Of a stretch of 33,293 nt of DNA, positions 12,993 to 21,833 are shown piece after piece. The DNA lies in the NCBI GenBank assembly GCA_946499615.1, contig CAMMST010000021.1, positions 1 to 33,293 on the forward strand, written 5' to 3'. The stretch comes from Enterococcus_E cecorum_B (GTDB lineage: Bacteria > Bacillota > Bacilli > Lactobacillales > Enterococcaceae). The position numbers and the translations under genes were made by a program. The stretch's first letter is position 1. Every line of letters begins with the position of its first letter. The notes beneath the pieces were generated by a model. That model saw nothing but the letters and a program-made list of their open reading frames with translations, searched no databases and was not told the DNA's origin.

Positions 12993-15533
12993 TTGTCAAC
13001 GATTTATGCCATTGTTGATTTAGAAACCACGGGTACAGACGTTTTAAAAGATCAAATTATTCAGTTTGCTTGTACCTTGGTTCAGGATAATCAGATTTTA
13101 CATACTTTTTCAACCGACATTAATCCTGGTTTTGCTGTTCCCAAAAATATTCAGCATTTAACCGGATTAACCAATCGTCGTTTAGTGAAAGCACCTTATT
13201 TTGAAGATGTTGCCTTGATGATTGAAAATATTTTGCAAGACACAGTTTTTGTTGCACACAATGTACACTTTGATTATCAATTTTTGTCAAATACATTTGT
13301 GAAATATGGTTTTGATCCGTTAACGATACCGGCGATTGATACGGTAGATTTAGCACAAATTTTTTTGCCAATGCAGTCTAGTTATCGTTTGAATGATTTA
13401 GTGACGAACCTAGGAATCAGTCATGAAAATCCTCACCAAGCAGATAGCGATGCAAAGGTAACAGCAGAATTATTTTTATATCTAGGACAAATCATTGAAA
13501 ATTTACCTATCAAGACCCTGACACAAATTTGTCAAAGATGCGATTTACTAAGTATGCAGACGGGGGATTTTATTAAAAAATGTCAGGAATTAAGACAACT
13601 TGAAGGAAAAGTAGCTACAAAAACAGATGATTTAGAATTGGTAGAAGATATTTGGGTGAAAAAATCTCGTGTCCATCCTATCAAAAATTCTCATGCAGTG
13701 AGTTATCCAAAAACAAAAAAAGCAAAAGAAAAAATACTTGGCAAAAGCTTGAGCAATGAACAAGCTAAATTAATGAATCTTATTTATCAAAATCGCTATT
13801 CCTTGAAAAAAGAGCACTTACAAGAAGAAGTCACCATTGACGTCAATCGAGAGTTGTCGCATTCAGAAAATGTTTTCTTGCCGCTGAGTTATTTTACCCC
13901 AGCTGATTTTCCGGTTCTTTTAGGTTATGAATCGGATAACTGGTGGCAAAATTGGCAAAAGGTGACTAACGCGTCTACTTCTCGTACGCTATTAGCTATG
14001 CATTATTATCCGGATGAACAATATATTGATTTACATCGATTTTCCCAGATGTTAAGTCAAATACCAGATCAAAAATTCACCTCTATTTTACAAATGATGA
14101 TACTAGTATGGCTCACTCAAACTCAGACCGGTTCACTTGTTGAATTAGGACTATATCAACAATCGCATAGCTTTTTTCAACAAGTGAATTGTCAATCCGT
14201 AGACTTAAACCCTGATTCATATTATTTAAAACGCCGTGCACTGGAAATGCAATGCACGCAGGTCGTTTTATTTCGTCAAAAAGATGTTTTGCTCGCTAAC
14301 TTTGATGAAGTTTTTAAAGATTTTGCTTATCGTCAAGTGATATTTGAAGAGGCACAATATTTGCTGCCGTTACAAAAATTTAATCATCAGCGTGTCGATA
14401 TCCAAAACTTGCAAAAATTAATCAATCAAGTGTTAAAAGCAAAAAAACATCCAGCAATAGCCAGTATTTTGTCATTGATAAACGACTTTCAAAGGCAAGT
14501 GTTTGATCAATGGGTATCACTTGTGTCTGTCAAACTTATTAATGAAAGTGAATTTGTAGCCTTGCCTCAAAGTTTTCAGCGTCAAATTAATCAATTGCTG
14601 AATTATTATGAGGAATTTATTGCATATATTTCATCTTCAAATAATCAAGAAATTGACCATGAGATTATAAATATTATACAGCAGTTTCAATTATTACTTG
14701 CGTGGTTTGGAGATTTTCAAGAAACAACCGTGCATACCTGGTTTTTAGAAAAAAATCATTTACTTTTTATTCGTTATGACTTCACAAATATGATAGATGC
14801 GATTTCTACAGATGCAGCCAAAATCTTTATTGGAAATCATTTAAGCTTGCCGTACCAAAAAAATTATTTTGCAGAAAAATTGTCTTTAAACAATGTCAAA
14901 GTAAAGCAACTAAAAGAAAAAGAGCGTACTTTTTTGCCACGGATTGAAGTGGTCCAAAAAGGGATATCCATTCCAGAAGTAACCAATGAAGAATTTAGTC
15001 AGTATATTGCGAAAATTTTGATGCATGAAATTTTGAATCAACAAGGTTCTACACTTGTACTTTTTAATTCAAAAGAGGTTTTGCGTTATGTATATGAAGA
15101 CTTGAGTGAAACGATAAATCAAGCAGGTATTGAGTTGTTTGCACTGGGGCAGAATACCAGCTTGTCAAAGATAAAAAAACGTTATGAAGAAAATGATAAT
15201 CAATTTGTGTTTTTATTAAATCAATATCTAGATGATTCGTTTTTAGCTGATTTTCAATTTAAACGTGTAATATTGACCCGTTTACCTTTCCATAATCCTA
15301 GCGAGCCATTAACACTTGCTTATCAAAAGTATTTGGAAAATCTGGATATCGATGCGTTTCAACGTGAGGCTTTACCGACAGCTGGTATTCGTTTAGCGAG
15401 ATGTTTAGATTTAGTAGCAAATCAACCCGAGGCGAAACTGCTGATATTAGATAAGCGGCTTATTTCGACAACTTACGGAAAGAAGCTACAAAAAATCTTA
15501 CCGAAACCTTGGGAGTATGAGGCAAAGACTTAA
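12993..15533 (+). CDS. dinG: DinG-family exonuclease with a degenerate helicase domain
   Basis: The protein has an N-terminal DnaQ-like 3'-5' exonuclease domain fused to a DinG/XPD-type superfamily 2 domain. The exonuclease motifs are intact (DEDDh): Asp9 and Glu11 in VDLETTG, Asp94 in AHNVHFD, His148 and Asp153 in HQADSDA. The helicase part keeps its scaffold: SLSNEQAKLM, FLPLSYF, VWLTQTQTGSL, the RLPFHNPSEP region and LLILDKR...YGKKL. The functional motifs are missing. The Walker A place (residues about 281-293) has no GxGKT/S, the DEAH place reads FEEAQ (451-455), the WEGVD place (about 743-755) is altered, and motif VI (799-811) lacks QxxGRxxR. No Fe-S cysteine set is seen. The 846 residues are shorter than usual DinG (about 900-930). 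The start is TTG with AAGGTG upstream. The gene heads the conserved dinG-ypmB-aspB-asnS cluster; ypmA, present in Bacillus, is absent. Confidence 0.9.
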   Translation: MSTIYAIVDLETTGTDVLKDQIIQFACTLVQDNQILHTFSTDINPGFAVPKNIQHLTGLTNRRLVKAPYFEDVALMIENILQDTVFVAHNVHFDYQFLSNTFVKYGFDPLTIPAIDTVDLAQIFLPMQSSYRLNDLVTNLGISHENPHQADSDAKVTAELFLYLGQIIENLPIKTLTQICQRCDLLSMQTGDFIKKCQELRQLEGKVATKTDDLELVEDIWVKKSRVHPIKNSHAVSYPKTKKAKEKILGKSLSNEQAKLMNLIYQNRYSLKKEHLQEEVTIDVNRELSHSENVFLPLSYFTPADFPVLLGYESDNWWQNWQKVTNASTSRTLLAMHYYPDEQYIDLHRFSQMLSQIPDQKFTSILQMMILVWLTQTQTGSLVELGLYQQSHSFFQQVNCQSVDLNPDSYYLKRRALEMQCTQVVLFRQKDVLLANFDEVFKDFAYRQVIFEEAQYLLPLQKFNHQRVDIQNLQKLINQVLKAKKHPAIASILSLINDFQRQVFDQWVSLVSVKLINESEFVALPQSFQRQINQLLNYYEEFIAYISSSNNQEIDHEIINIIQQFQLLLAWFGDFQETTVHTWFLEKNHLLFIRYDFTNMIDAISTDAAKIFIGNHLSLPYQKNYFAEKLSLNNVKVKQLKEKERTFLPRIEVVQKGISIPEVTNEEFSQYIAKILMHEILNQQGSTLVLFNSKEVLRYVYEDLSETINQAGIELFALGQNTSLSKIKKRYEENDNQFVFLLNQYLDDSFLADFQFKRVILTRLPFHNPSEPLTLAYQKYLENLDIDAFQREALPTAGIRLARCLDLVANQPEAKLLILDKRLISTTYGKKLQKILPKPWEYEAKT

Positions 15534-15581
15534 AAATTAGTAAATTCCTATTTTTTTGTAAAACTTACGCAAAGAATCTGC

Positions 15582-15587
15582 TATAAT
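15582..15587 (+). promoter_or_regulatory. Possible -10 box upstream of ypmB
   Basis: A perfect TATAAT stands 29 bases before the ribosome site, but no well-spaced -35 is present. It may supply ypmB-aspB in addition to readthrough from dinG. Confidence 0.4.
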
Positions 15588-15629
15588 AAAAACATTAGAA
15601 TTAAAAGCCAGATTAGGGGTGGGTAAAAT

Positions 15630-16112
15630 TTGCATGATGAAGATGCACGTGAAAAACGTATCAATCAAATATTGATGATAGGTATATATATTATGCTGGG
15701 AGTTATCTTATTTACGAGCATATTTTACTTGAAAGCAACCAAGACCTATCGACACGCCAGAAATGAAGCAATCCAAATTGCAACACAGTATGGTAAATTA
15801 GATCAAGTTGATGACTTTTATTGGTTCAATCGTAAAAAAACTTATTTCTCAGTGGGTGGAAAAGATGCAAAAGGTGACGAAAAATATGTCATCATTGCGC
15901 AAAAAGGTGGCAAAGTACAAGTGGTGAATCAAAAAGATGGTTATAATGAAGATGAAATTCGCCAAGTCTTTGCAAAAGTCCATCCAAATCAAACGATATT
16001 AAAAGCCACTCTTGGTTTTTACAACAAACACATTGTATGGGAAATCGTTTCTAAACAAAATCAGTATTATTTTTTTGACTTTAAATCTGGTCAAGCAATT
16101 GAAAATATTTAA
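15630..16112 (+). CDS. ypmB: YpmB-like DUF5590 membrane-anchored protein
   Basis: A 160-residue protein with a short basic cytoplasmic N-terminus, one transmembrane helix (about residues 14-34) and an extracellular domain of PepSY/DUF5590 type. The position between dinG and aspB and the length match Bacillus YpmB. Its function is unknown. Recognisable segments are ARNEAIQIATQYG, VDDFYWFNRKKTYFSV and the C-terminal strand KQNQYYFFDFKSG. The start is a TTG at 15630 with GGGGTGG upstream; no in-frame ATG precedes the membrane helix in a usable place. aspB follows after 44 bases without a terminator. Confidence 0.85.
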   Translation: MHDEDAREKRINQILMIGIYIMLGVILFTSIFYLKATKTYRHARNEAIQIATQYGKLDQVDDFYWFNRKKTYFSVGGKDAKGDEKYVIIAQKGGKVQVVNQKDGYNEDEIRQVFAKVHPNQTILKATLGFYNKHIVWEIVSKQNQYYFFDFKSGQAIENI

Positions 16113-16156
16113 GGTTAATGAATTGTTGAAGACAGAATATAAAAAGGATGAGGAAA

Positions 16157-17344
16157 ATGAAATTATCAACAAAGGTTCAAAATTTAGCACCATCAGTAAC
16201 ATTACAAGCGGCGGCAAGAGCAAAAGAATTAAAAGCACAAGGTCTAGATGTTCTAAGTTTAACAGTTGGCCAGCCTGATTTTGTCACACCTAAAAATATT
16301 GAAGAGGCTGCCATTGCTGCGATTCAATCAGGTGAGGCTAGTTTTTACACACAATCAGCAGGTATTCCTGAACTACGGCAAGCAATCGTCACTTACATGA
16401 AGGAAAACTATGGCTTGGATTATACAGTCAATCAAACAATTGTAACCGATGGCGCAAAGTTTGCATTATACTTACTTTTCCAAACGATTTTGGATGAAGG
16501 GGATGAAGTCATTATTCCGGTTCCTTATTGGGTAAGTTATGCGGAACAAGTACGTTTGGCTTCTGGTGTCCCTGTTTTTGCCAAGACGGATGAAGAAAAA
16601 GGCTTTAAAGTTACCGTTGAGCACTTGGATGAAGTCTTGACGAAACGTACAAAAGCGATTATCATTAATTCGCCTTCTAATCCAACGGGAATGATTTATT
16701 CAAAAGAAGAATTATTAGCGATTGGACAATGGGCGGTTAAAAATAAAGTATTAATTGTTGCAGACGATATCTATGGCCGCTTGATTTATGGTGATAATCA
16801 ATTCACTTCCATGGCGATGCTAACACCAGAAATCCGTCAAAATACTATTGTGATTAATGGGGTATCTAAAACTTATGCTATGACGGGTTGGCGCATTGGT
16901 TTTGCTGTAGGGGATGAAGAAATCATACAAGGAATGATTCGCCTAGCTAGTCAATCAACAAGTAATCCAACAGCGGTTAGTCAATATGCTGCTGTTGAGG
17001 CTTTAACTGGCAGTCAAGCGTCCGTAGAAGAGATGCGTTTGGTTTTTGAAGAAAGATTAAACCGTTTATATCCATTATTGTGTGAAATTCCAGGCTTTAA
17101 GGTCCAAAAACCACAAGCAGCCTTTTATTTCTTTATTAATATAAGTGAAACTTTACAAAAATGTGGGTATCAAGAAGCTACCAGTTTTGTAGAAGATTTA
17201 TTAAACGAAGCACATGTTGCTATTGTGACGGGTGCGGGATTTGGAATGGACCAATATATTCGGATCAGTTATGCAACAGACTGGGATACATTAGAAAAAA
17301 GTGCACAACGTATCAAAGCATTTGTTGAAAGTAAAATGCAATAG
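16157..17344 (+). CDS. aspB: Aspartate aminotransferase (class I pyridoxal-phosphate enzyme, AspB type)
   Basis: The enzyme moves the amino group between aspartate and 2-oxoglutarate in the cytoplasm. From the ATG at 16157 it has 395 residues, normal for subgroup Ib aminotransferases. Features are VGQPDF near residue 38, the NSPSNPTG substrate loop (171-178), DDIY (203-206) contacting the cofactor ring, and the PLP lysine Lys238 in VSKTYAMTGWRIGF. The C-terminal arginine lies in YIRISYA. The ribosome site AAGGA lies 8 bases before 16157; the ATG at 16148 overlaps that site. It is co-transcribed with ypmB and asnS, which suits supply of aspartate and asparagine for protein synthesis. Confidence 0.96.
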   Translation: MKLSTKVQNLAPSVTLQAAARAKELKAQGLDVLSLTVGQPDFVTPKNIEEAAIAAIQSGEASFYTQSAGIPELRQAIVTYMKENYGLDYTVNQTIVTDGAKFALYLLFQTILDEGDEVIIPVPYWVSYAEQVRLASGVPVFAKTDEEKGFKVTVEHLDEVLTKRTKAIIINSPSNPTGMIYSKEELLAIGQWAVKNKVLIVADDIYGRLIYGDNQFTSMAMLTPEIRQNTIVINGVSKTYAMTGWRIGFAVGDEEIIQGMIRLASQSTSNPTAVSQYAAVEALTGSQASVEEMRLVFEERLNRLYPLLCEIPGFKVQKPQAAFYFFINISETLQKCGYQEATSFVEDLLNEAHVAIVTGAGFGMDQYIRISYATDWDTLEKSAQRIKAFVESKMQ

Positions 17345-17387
17345 ATGCGTTAATATATAATTGTTAGTATAGATTGGAGAGACTCTC

Positions 17388-18686
17388 GTGAAACAAATTC
17401 AAATTGTTGATTCAAAAGAGCACGTTGGGGAAGTTGTTAAGATTGGTGCTTGGGTAGCTAATAAACGCTCAAGTGGTAAAATTGCTTTCTTACAACTTAG
17501 AGACGGAACTGCTTATTTTCAAGGAGTAGTAGTTAAAAGTGAAGTGCCTGAAGAAGTATTTCAATTAGCAAAAGGACTAAATCAGGAAACTTCTGTCTGG
17601 GTTATTGGTGAGATTAGAGAAGATTCTCGTTCAAAATTTGGTTATGAAATAGGGATTACAGATATTGAAGTGATTGGAGAAAGCCATGAATATCCAATTA
17701 CACCGAAAGAACACGGAACTGACTTTTTAATGGATCACCGTCATTTATGGCTTCGTTCTTCTAGACAACATGCCATTATGCAAATCCGTAACGAAATTAT
17801 TCGTGCTTCTTATGAATTTTTCAATAATCATGGTTTTGTGAAAGTAGACCCACCAATTTTAACAGGTTCTGCACCTGAAGGAACGACAGACTTGTTTGAA
17901 ACCAACTACTTTGATCATAAAGCCTATCTATCTCAATCAGGTCAGCTATATATGGAAGCTGCAGCAATGGCGATGGGAAAAGTCTTCTCATTTGGCCCAA
18001 CTTTCCGTGCTGAAAAATCAAAAACACGTCGTCATTTGATTGAATTCTGGATGATTGAACCAGAAATGGCCTTTATGCATCAAGAAGAAAGTTTAGAGAT
18101 TCAAGAACAATATGTCGCATACTTAGTACAAAATGTTTTAGATCATTGTGACTATGCTTTACATGTTTTAGGTCGTGATCGTAGCGTATTAGAAAAATAT
18201 ACCAAACTACCATATGCACGTATTAGCTATGATGAAGCGATTGAACGATTACAAGCAAATGGGTTTGATGACATCAAGTGGGGCGATGATTTTGGTTCAC
18301 CACATGAAACCTTTATCGCAAATTCATTTGAACAACCAGTATTTATCATGAACTATCCTAAAGCAATTAAACCATTCTATATGAAACCACATCCAACAAG
18401 AGATGATGTTGTTGTGTGTGCCGATTTAATCGCGCCAGAAGGTTATGGTGAAATTATTGGTGGTTCAGAAAGAGCGACGGATTACGATTACTTGTTAGAA
18501 CAAATTCGTGAAGCAGGCTTGAATGAAGACGAATATTCATGGTATCTAGATTTACGTAAATATGGAACCGTGCCACATTCAGGCTTTGGTTTAGGTTTAG
18601 AACGTACGGTTACTTGGATTGCTGGTATTGACCATGTACGTGAAGCTATTCCATTCCCTCGTTTATTAAATCGTATTTATCCATAA
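17388..18686 (+). CDS. asnS: Asparaginyl-tRNA synthetase
   Basis: Class IIb synthetase that charges tRNA-Asn. The 432-residue protein has an N-terminal OB-fold anticodon-binding domain (about residues 1-105, with VKIGAWVANKRSSGKIAFL and LRDGT). The catalytic core then shows motif 1 around RNEIIRASYEFF, motif 2 with TFRAEKSKTRRHL, and motif 3 GFGLGLERTVTWI. The ending AIPFPR is typical of the family. The start is GTG at 17388 after GGAGAG. It is the last gene of the dinG cluster and is followed by a terminator. No T-box is present in the 43-base gap, so control must come from upstream. Confidence 0.97.
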   Translation: MKQIQIVDSKEHVGEVVKIGAWVANKRSSGKIAFLQLRDGTAYFQGVVVKSEVPEEVFQLAKGLNQETSVWVIGEIREDSRSKFGYEIGITDIEVIGESHEYPITPKEHGTDFLMDHRHLWLRSSRQHAIMQIRNEIIRASYEFFNNHGFVKVDPPILTGSAPEGTTDLFETNYFDHKAYLSQSGQLYMEAAAMAMGKVFSFGPTFRAEKSKTRRHLIEFWMIEPEMAFMHQEESLEIQEQYVAYLVQNVLDHCDYALHVLGRDRSVLEKYTKLPYARISYDEAIERLQANGFDDIKWGDDFGSPHETFIANSFEQPVFIMNYPKAIKPFYMKPHPTRDDVVVCADLIAPEGYGEIIGGSERATDYDYLLEQIREAGLNEDEYSWYLDLRKYGTVPHSGFGLGLERTVTWIAGIDHVREAIPFPRLLNRIYP

Positions 18687-18696
18687 ATGACCACTT

Positions 18697-18727
18697 ACCG
18701 ACTTACACGATGTAGGTCGGTTTTTTT
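18697..18727 (+). terminator. Terminator of asnS
   Basis: An 11-bp stem with one G-U pair (18697-18707 with 18711-18721), a tight CGA loop and a run of T's to 18727. Confidence 0.9.
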
Positions 18728-18768
18728 GAGTCATGAATACGGAAAAATTAAAACTTTCTAAATTATGA

Positions 18769-18797
18769 TTGCCTTTTCTTTATTCATTCGCTACAAT
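18769..18797 (+). promoter_or_regulatory. Promoter of the GtrA-like gene
   Basis: TTGCCT (18769-18774), a 17-base spacer and TACAAT (18792-18797). This places the start of transcription after the in-frame ATG at 18765 and supports the later start codon. Confidence 0.75.
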
Positions 18798-18827
18798 AGT
18801 TTGGTACGAATAAAATGGAGTTTTGAT

Positions 18828-19259
18828 ATGACTTATACAAAAAAAATAAAGCAATATCTAGAAGAAAAAAATCTTTGGGAAGTTTTTTCTTATCTTTTCT
18901 TTGGTGGATGTACCTTTGTTGTCAACTTTATTACCTATTTCTTATTCAAAGATTTATTACATTTTAACTATATTATTGCTAATTTAATTGCTTGGATACT
19001 TTCAGTACTTTTTGCCTATATTACGAATAAGCTATATGTTTTTGAATCTAGAGGAAAAACCTTAGCACAAAATTTAAAAGAATTATTTTTATTTTTTGCT
19101 GCACGAATTTTAACGTTAGGCTTTGATATGGGGTCATTATCTTTTTGTTTAGAAGTGTTAAAGACAAGTGATTTTATTGCAAAATTTGTTTCCCAGTTTA
19201 TTGTGATTTTATCAAATTATATCTTTAGTAAACTGATTATTTTTAAAAAATCAAAATAG
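18828..19259 (+). CDS. GtrA-like family membrane protein
   Basis: A 143-residue protein with four hydrophobic segments, matching the GtrA/DPMS family that helps move lipid-linked sugars or modify teichoic acids and polysaccharides. Visible are YLFFGGCTFVVNFITYFL, a second helix NLIAWILSVLFAYITNKLYVF with the conserved asparagine and VFES end, and the final FVSQFIVILSNYIFSKLIIFK helix. The start at 18828 is set by GGAG at 18817-18820 and by the promoter position. No glycosyltransferase lies beside it, so its partner and substrate are unknown. Confidence 0.88.
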   Translation: MTYTKKIKQYLEEKNLWEVFSYLFFGGCTFVVNFITYFLFKDLLHFNYIIANLIAWILSVLFAYITNKLYVFESRGKTLAQNLKELFLFFAARILTLGFDMGSLSFCLEVLKTSDFIAKFVSQFIVILSNYIFSKLIIFKKSK

Positions 19260-19283
19260 GTTTTAAAATCAAAATCTATCGTG

Positions 19284-19289
19284 TATAAT
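19284..19289 (+). promoter_or_regulatory. -10 box of mltG
   Basis: TATAAT lies 20 bases before the ribosome site GGAGG, with only a weak AT-rich -35 region. It probably drives the mltG-greA unit. Confidence 0.45.
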
Positions 19290-19322
19290 AAAACAAGTTA
19301 AGTATATGAAGGAGGCGTAGAT

Positions 19323-20528
19323 TTGAATTCAACAAATCAACCAGAAAAGCCGACGTCTAACAATCCATCTACGAATCATAAAAATCGTTCGCAGATGAGT
19401 AGAACTTCTGCAACTGCTCGTGCGAAACAGAAAAAGGAACGACGAATGAATCGACGAAATACAGAAGATCGCATCGTAAATAAAATAGTTACGATTGTTG
19501 TTGTTGTATTAGTCTTGATTATTTCTATTTTAGGATTTACTATTTTTCGCTATGTTCAATCCAGTCTTAATCCACTAGATCCACAAAGTAATAAAAAGAT
19601 AGAGATTACTATTCCAACTGGTTCCTCCAATAAGCAAATTGGAGAAATTTTAGAAAAAGGTCATATTATTAAGAGTGGACTAGTTTTTAATTACTATACT
19701 AAGTTTAACAATTTAACTGGTTTTCAAGCTGGAACTTATAAATTAAGTCCAAGTATGACGCTTGATGGGATTAGTAAGAAGTTACAAGGTGGCAATGGTT
19801 TAAGTGTGGCCGATGTGAAGTTGACGATTCCTGAAGGTTTTACAATTGAGCAAATAGCAGATAAGTTGGCGGATAAAACCAAATTAGATAAAAAAGAATT
19901 TCTTGCTTTGATGAAAGATGATCAGTTCTTCCAAGAGATGCAAGCCAAATACCCTAAATTATTAGAATCTGCGGCAAATGCTACGGATGTCCGCTATCGT
20001 TTAGAGGGTTATTTATTCCCTGCAACTTATGATTATCTCAATAAAATGACCCTGAAAGATTTAGTGGCACAAATGATTGCCAAGACAGATGCGGTCATGC
20101 AAAATTATTATGATACTATTGCGGCAAAAAATATGACGGTTCAACAAGTGTTAACCTTAGCTTCTTTAGTCGAAAAAGAAGGTGTCAGTGATACGGATCG
20201 CAAAAATATTGCCCAAGTATTTTATAATCGTCTAGCACAAAATATGCCATTACAATCTGATATTTCTGTGCTATATGCATTGAACGAAACGAAAGAAACT
20301 GTTACAATTAAGGACACTCAAACAGATTCACCATATAATTTATATTTGAATACAGGATATGGACCTGGACCATTTAATAATCCAGGAGAAAAGGCCATTC
20401 AAGCAGTCTTAAATCCAATTCAAAATGATTATCTATACTTTGTTGCCGATGTGAAAACAGGCCAAGTATATTTGGCTAAAACATTAGAAGAACACAATGC
20501 TTTAGTGGAAAAATATGTGAATCAATAA
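19323..20528 (+). CDS. mltG: Endolytic murein transglycosylase MltG (YceG family)
   Basis: This membrane enzyme cuts nascent glycan strands and works with the elongation machinery. The 401-residue product has a hydrophilic, Asn/Thr- and basic-rich cytoplasmic N-terminus of about 50 residues, one transmembrane helix (about 53-76), a LysM-like/YceG N-terminal extracellular portion (IPTGSSNKQIGEIL, IPEGFTIEQIADKL), and the catalytic YceG domain. The catalytic segment is LASLVEKEG with Glu284, followed by RKNIAQVFYNRL, MPLQSDISVLYAL and DSPYNLYLNTGYGPGPFNNPG. The start is a TTG preceded by GGAGG. greA follows after 33 bases, a pair conserved in Firmicutes. Confidence 0.96.
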   Translation: MNSTNQPEKPTSNNPSTNHKNRSQMSRTSATARAKQKKERRMNRRNTEDRIVNKIVTIVVVVLVLIISILGFTIFRYVQSSLNPLDPQSNKKIEITIPTGSSNKQIGEILEKGHIIKSGLVFNYYTKFNNLTGFQAGTYKLSPSMTLDGISKKLQGGNGLSVADVKLTIPEGFTIEQIADKLADKTKLDKKEFLALMKDDQFFQEMQAKYPKLLESAANATDVRYRLEGYLFPATYDYLNKMTLKDLVAQMIAKTDAVMQNYYDTIAAKNMTVQQVLTLASLVEKEGVSDTDRKNIAQVFYNRLAQNMPLQSDISVLYALNETKETVTIKDTQTDSPYNLYLNTGYGPGPFNNPGEKAIQAVLNPIQNDYLYFVADVKTGQVYLAKTLEEHNALVEKYVNQ

Positions 20529-20561
20529 TATCCAATGATGTATGATAAAGGAGAATTATAG

Positions 20562-21035
20562 ATGGTAGAAAAAGTATATCCAATGACACAAGAAGGAAAA
20601 GAAAAATTAGAACGTGAATTAGAAGAATTAAAAACTGTAAAACGCGGTGAAATTATTGAACGTATTAAAATTGCGCGTAGTTTTGGTGACTTATCTGAAA
20701 ACTCTGAGTATGAATCTGCTAAAGATGAACAAGCTTTTGTGGAAGGTCGAATCACCACATTAGAAAACATGATTCGTTTTGCACAGATTATTGATAACGA
20801 TAATGTTGCTCAAGATGAAGTTTCAATTGGTAAAACGGTTGTCTTTAAAGAGTTGCCTGATGGAGAAGAAGAAGAGTACACCATTGTCGGAAGTGCTGAA
20901 TCTGATCCTTTTGCTGGTAAAATTTCCAATGATTCACCTATTGCACAAGCTTTAATTGGTAAAAAAGTGAATGATGAAGTAAATATTTCAACACCAGGTG
21001 GCGACTTCTTGGTTAAAATTGTTTCTGTGAAATAG
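20562..21035 (+). CDS. greA: Transcription elongation factor GreA
   Basis: GreA enters the RNA polymerase secondary channel and stimulates cleavage of backtracked RNA. The 157 residues show the N-terminal coiled coil with MTQEGKEKLERELEELK and the acidic tip in ARSFGDLSENSEYESAKDEQ (conserved D and E). The C-terminal FKBP-like domain includes VFKELPDGEEEEYTIVG and SPIAQALIGKKVNDEV. AAAGGAG precedes the ATG. It lies between mltG and the liaFSR genes with no promoter seen in the gap after mltG. Confidence 0.98.
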   Translation: MVEKVYPMTQEGKEKLERELEELKTVKRGEIIERIKIARSFGDLSENSEYESAKDEQAFVEGRITTLENMIRFAQIIDNDNVAQDEVSIGKTVVFKELPDGEEEEYTIVGSAESDPFAGKISNDSPIAQALIGKKVNDEVNISTPGGDFLVKIVSVK

Positions 21036-21047
21036 TAATGATTAAAG

Positions 21048-21075
21048 GGTACTATCGCTAGTCGATGGTACCTTT
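21048..21075 (+). terminator. Weak terminator or attenuator between greA and liaF
   Basis: A 10-bp stem (21048-21057 with 21063-21072, one G-U pair) and a 5-base loop are followed by only TTTCTATATT. The poor U tract suggests partial readthrough into liaF. Confidence 0.6.
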
Positions 21076-21098
21076 CTATATTATAAGGAGGGCTGCAG

Positions 21099-21833
21099 TT
21101 GAAACTTAGTGCCTGGCGTTTTTTCTTTATTGTCAATATTTTACTATTGATTCTTTCTATCTGGCAAATTGTGGAAGATTCTGGTTTGACTGTAATCTTA
21201 ATTTTAGGAACTTTAAGCTTATTTTTACACTACCTACGTCGTAAAAAAGGAAAAAATACAAATTTGCTATTATGGTTGGGGATTGTTCTCATTTTTATCA
21301 GCCTGATTAATAGTTATGCTTTTTGGTTAATGTTGGTCTTTATTGTCCTGTTTATCGGTATTAAAGGCTTTGAAATCATTGATATGGATTACGGCAATCT
21401 TTTGTTTTGGCGTAAAAAAAATATCATTATGGTCCAAACAAAAGAACCAAGTGAAGAAAAAGAACTTATTAGTAAAAAAAGCTATATTGGTACTCAAATG
21501 ATTGGTAATGAAGTTTTTGAATATGATGATATTAATTTAACGATTTTTGCTGGTGATTCAATTATCGATTTAGGAAATACCATTTTACCTAAGGGCAAAA
21601 ATGTCATTGTACTACGCAAAGGCTTTGGTCGTACCCGTATTTTAGTACCGCATGGCATTCAAATTGATATTTTACATGAGGCTTTTCGTGGAGAATTTCA
21701 TTTTCAACAATATCATTATTCGTTAAATGCTGAGGAAGTAAAAATTCACGATATGAAATATGCTGAAAGTGAACGAAAGATTAAAATCATTTCTAACGTG
21801 ATTTTTGGTGATTTAGAGGTGATCCGCGTATGA
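21099..21833 (+). CDS. liaF: LiaF, negative regulator of the LiaSR envelope-stress system
   Basis: LiaF is a membrane protein that holds the LiaS kinase inactive without stress. The 244-residue protein has about four hydrophobic segments in the first 100 residues (FFFIVNILLLILSIW, VILILGTLSLFLHYL, LLLWLGIVLIFISLI, FWLMLVFIVLFIGIKG). A C-terminal beta-rich LiaF domain includes KKSYIGTQMIGNEVFEYDDI, ILPKGKNVIVLRKGFG and VIFGDLEVIRV. The start is TTG at 21099 with AAGGAGGG upstream. Its stop overlaps the liaS start by four bases (ATGA), so translation is coupled. Confidence 0.93.
   Translation: MKLSAWRFFFIVNILLLILSIWQIVEDSGLTVILILGTLSLFLHYLRRKKGKNTNLLLWLGIVLIFISLINSYAFWLMLVFIVLFIGIKGFEIIDMDYGNLLFWRKKNIIMVQTKEPSEEKELISKKSYIGTQMIGNEVFEYDDINLTIFAGDSIIDLGNTILPKGKNVIVLRKGFGRTRILVPHGIQIDILHEAFRGEFHFQQYHYSLNAEEVKIHDMKYAESERKIKIISNVIFGDLEVIRV

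Noticed and set aside
15999..16278. Overlapping frames on both strands at the ypmB-aspB junction
   Set aside because: They cross the ends of two well-supported genes and show no family features or translation signals.
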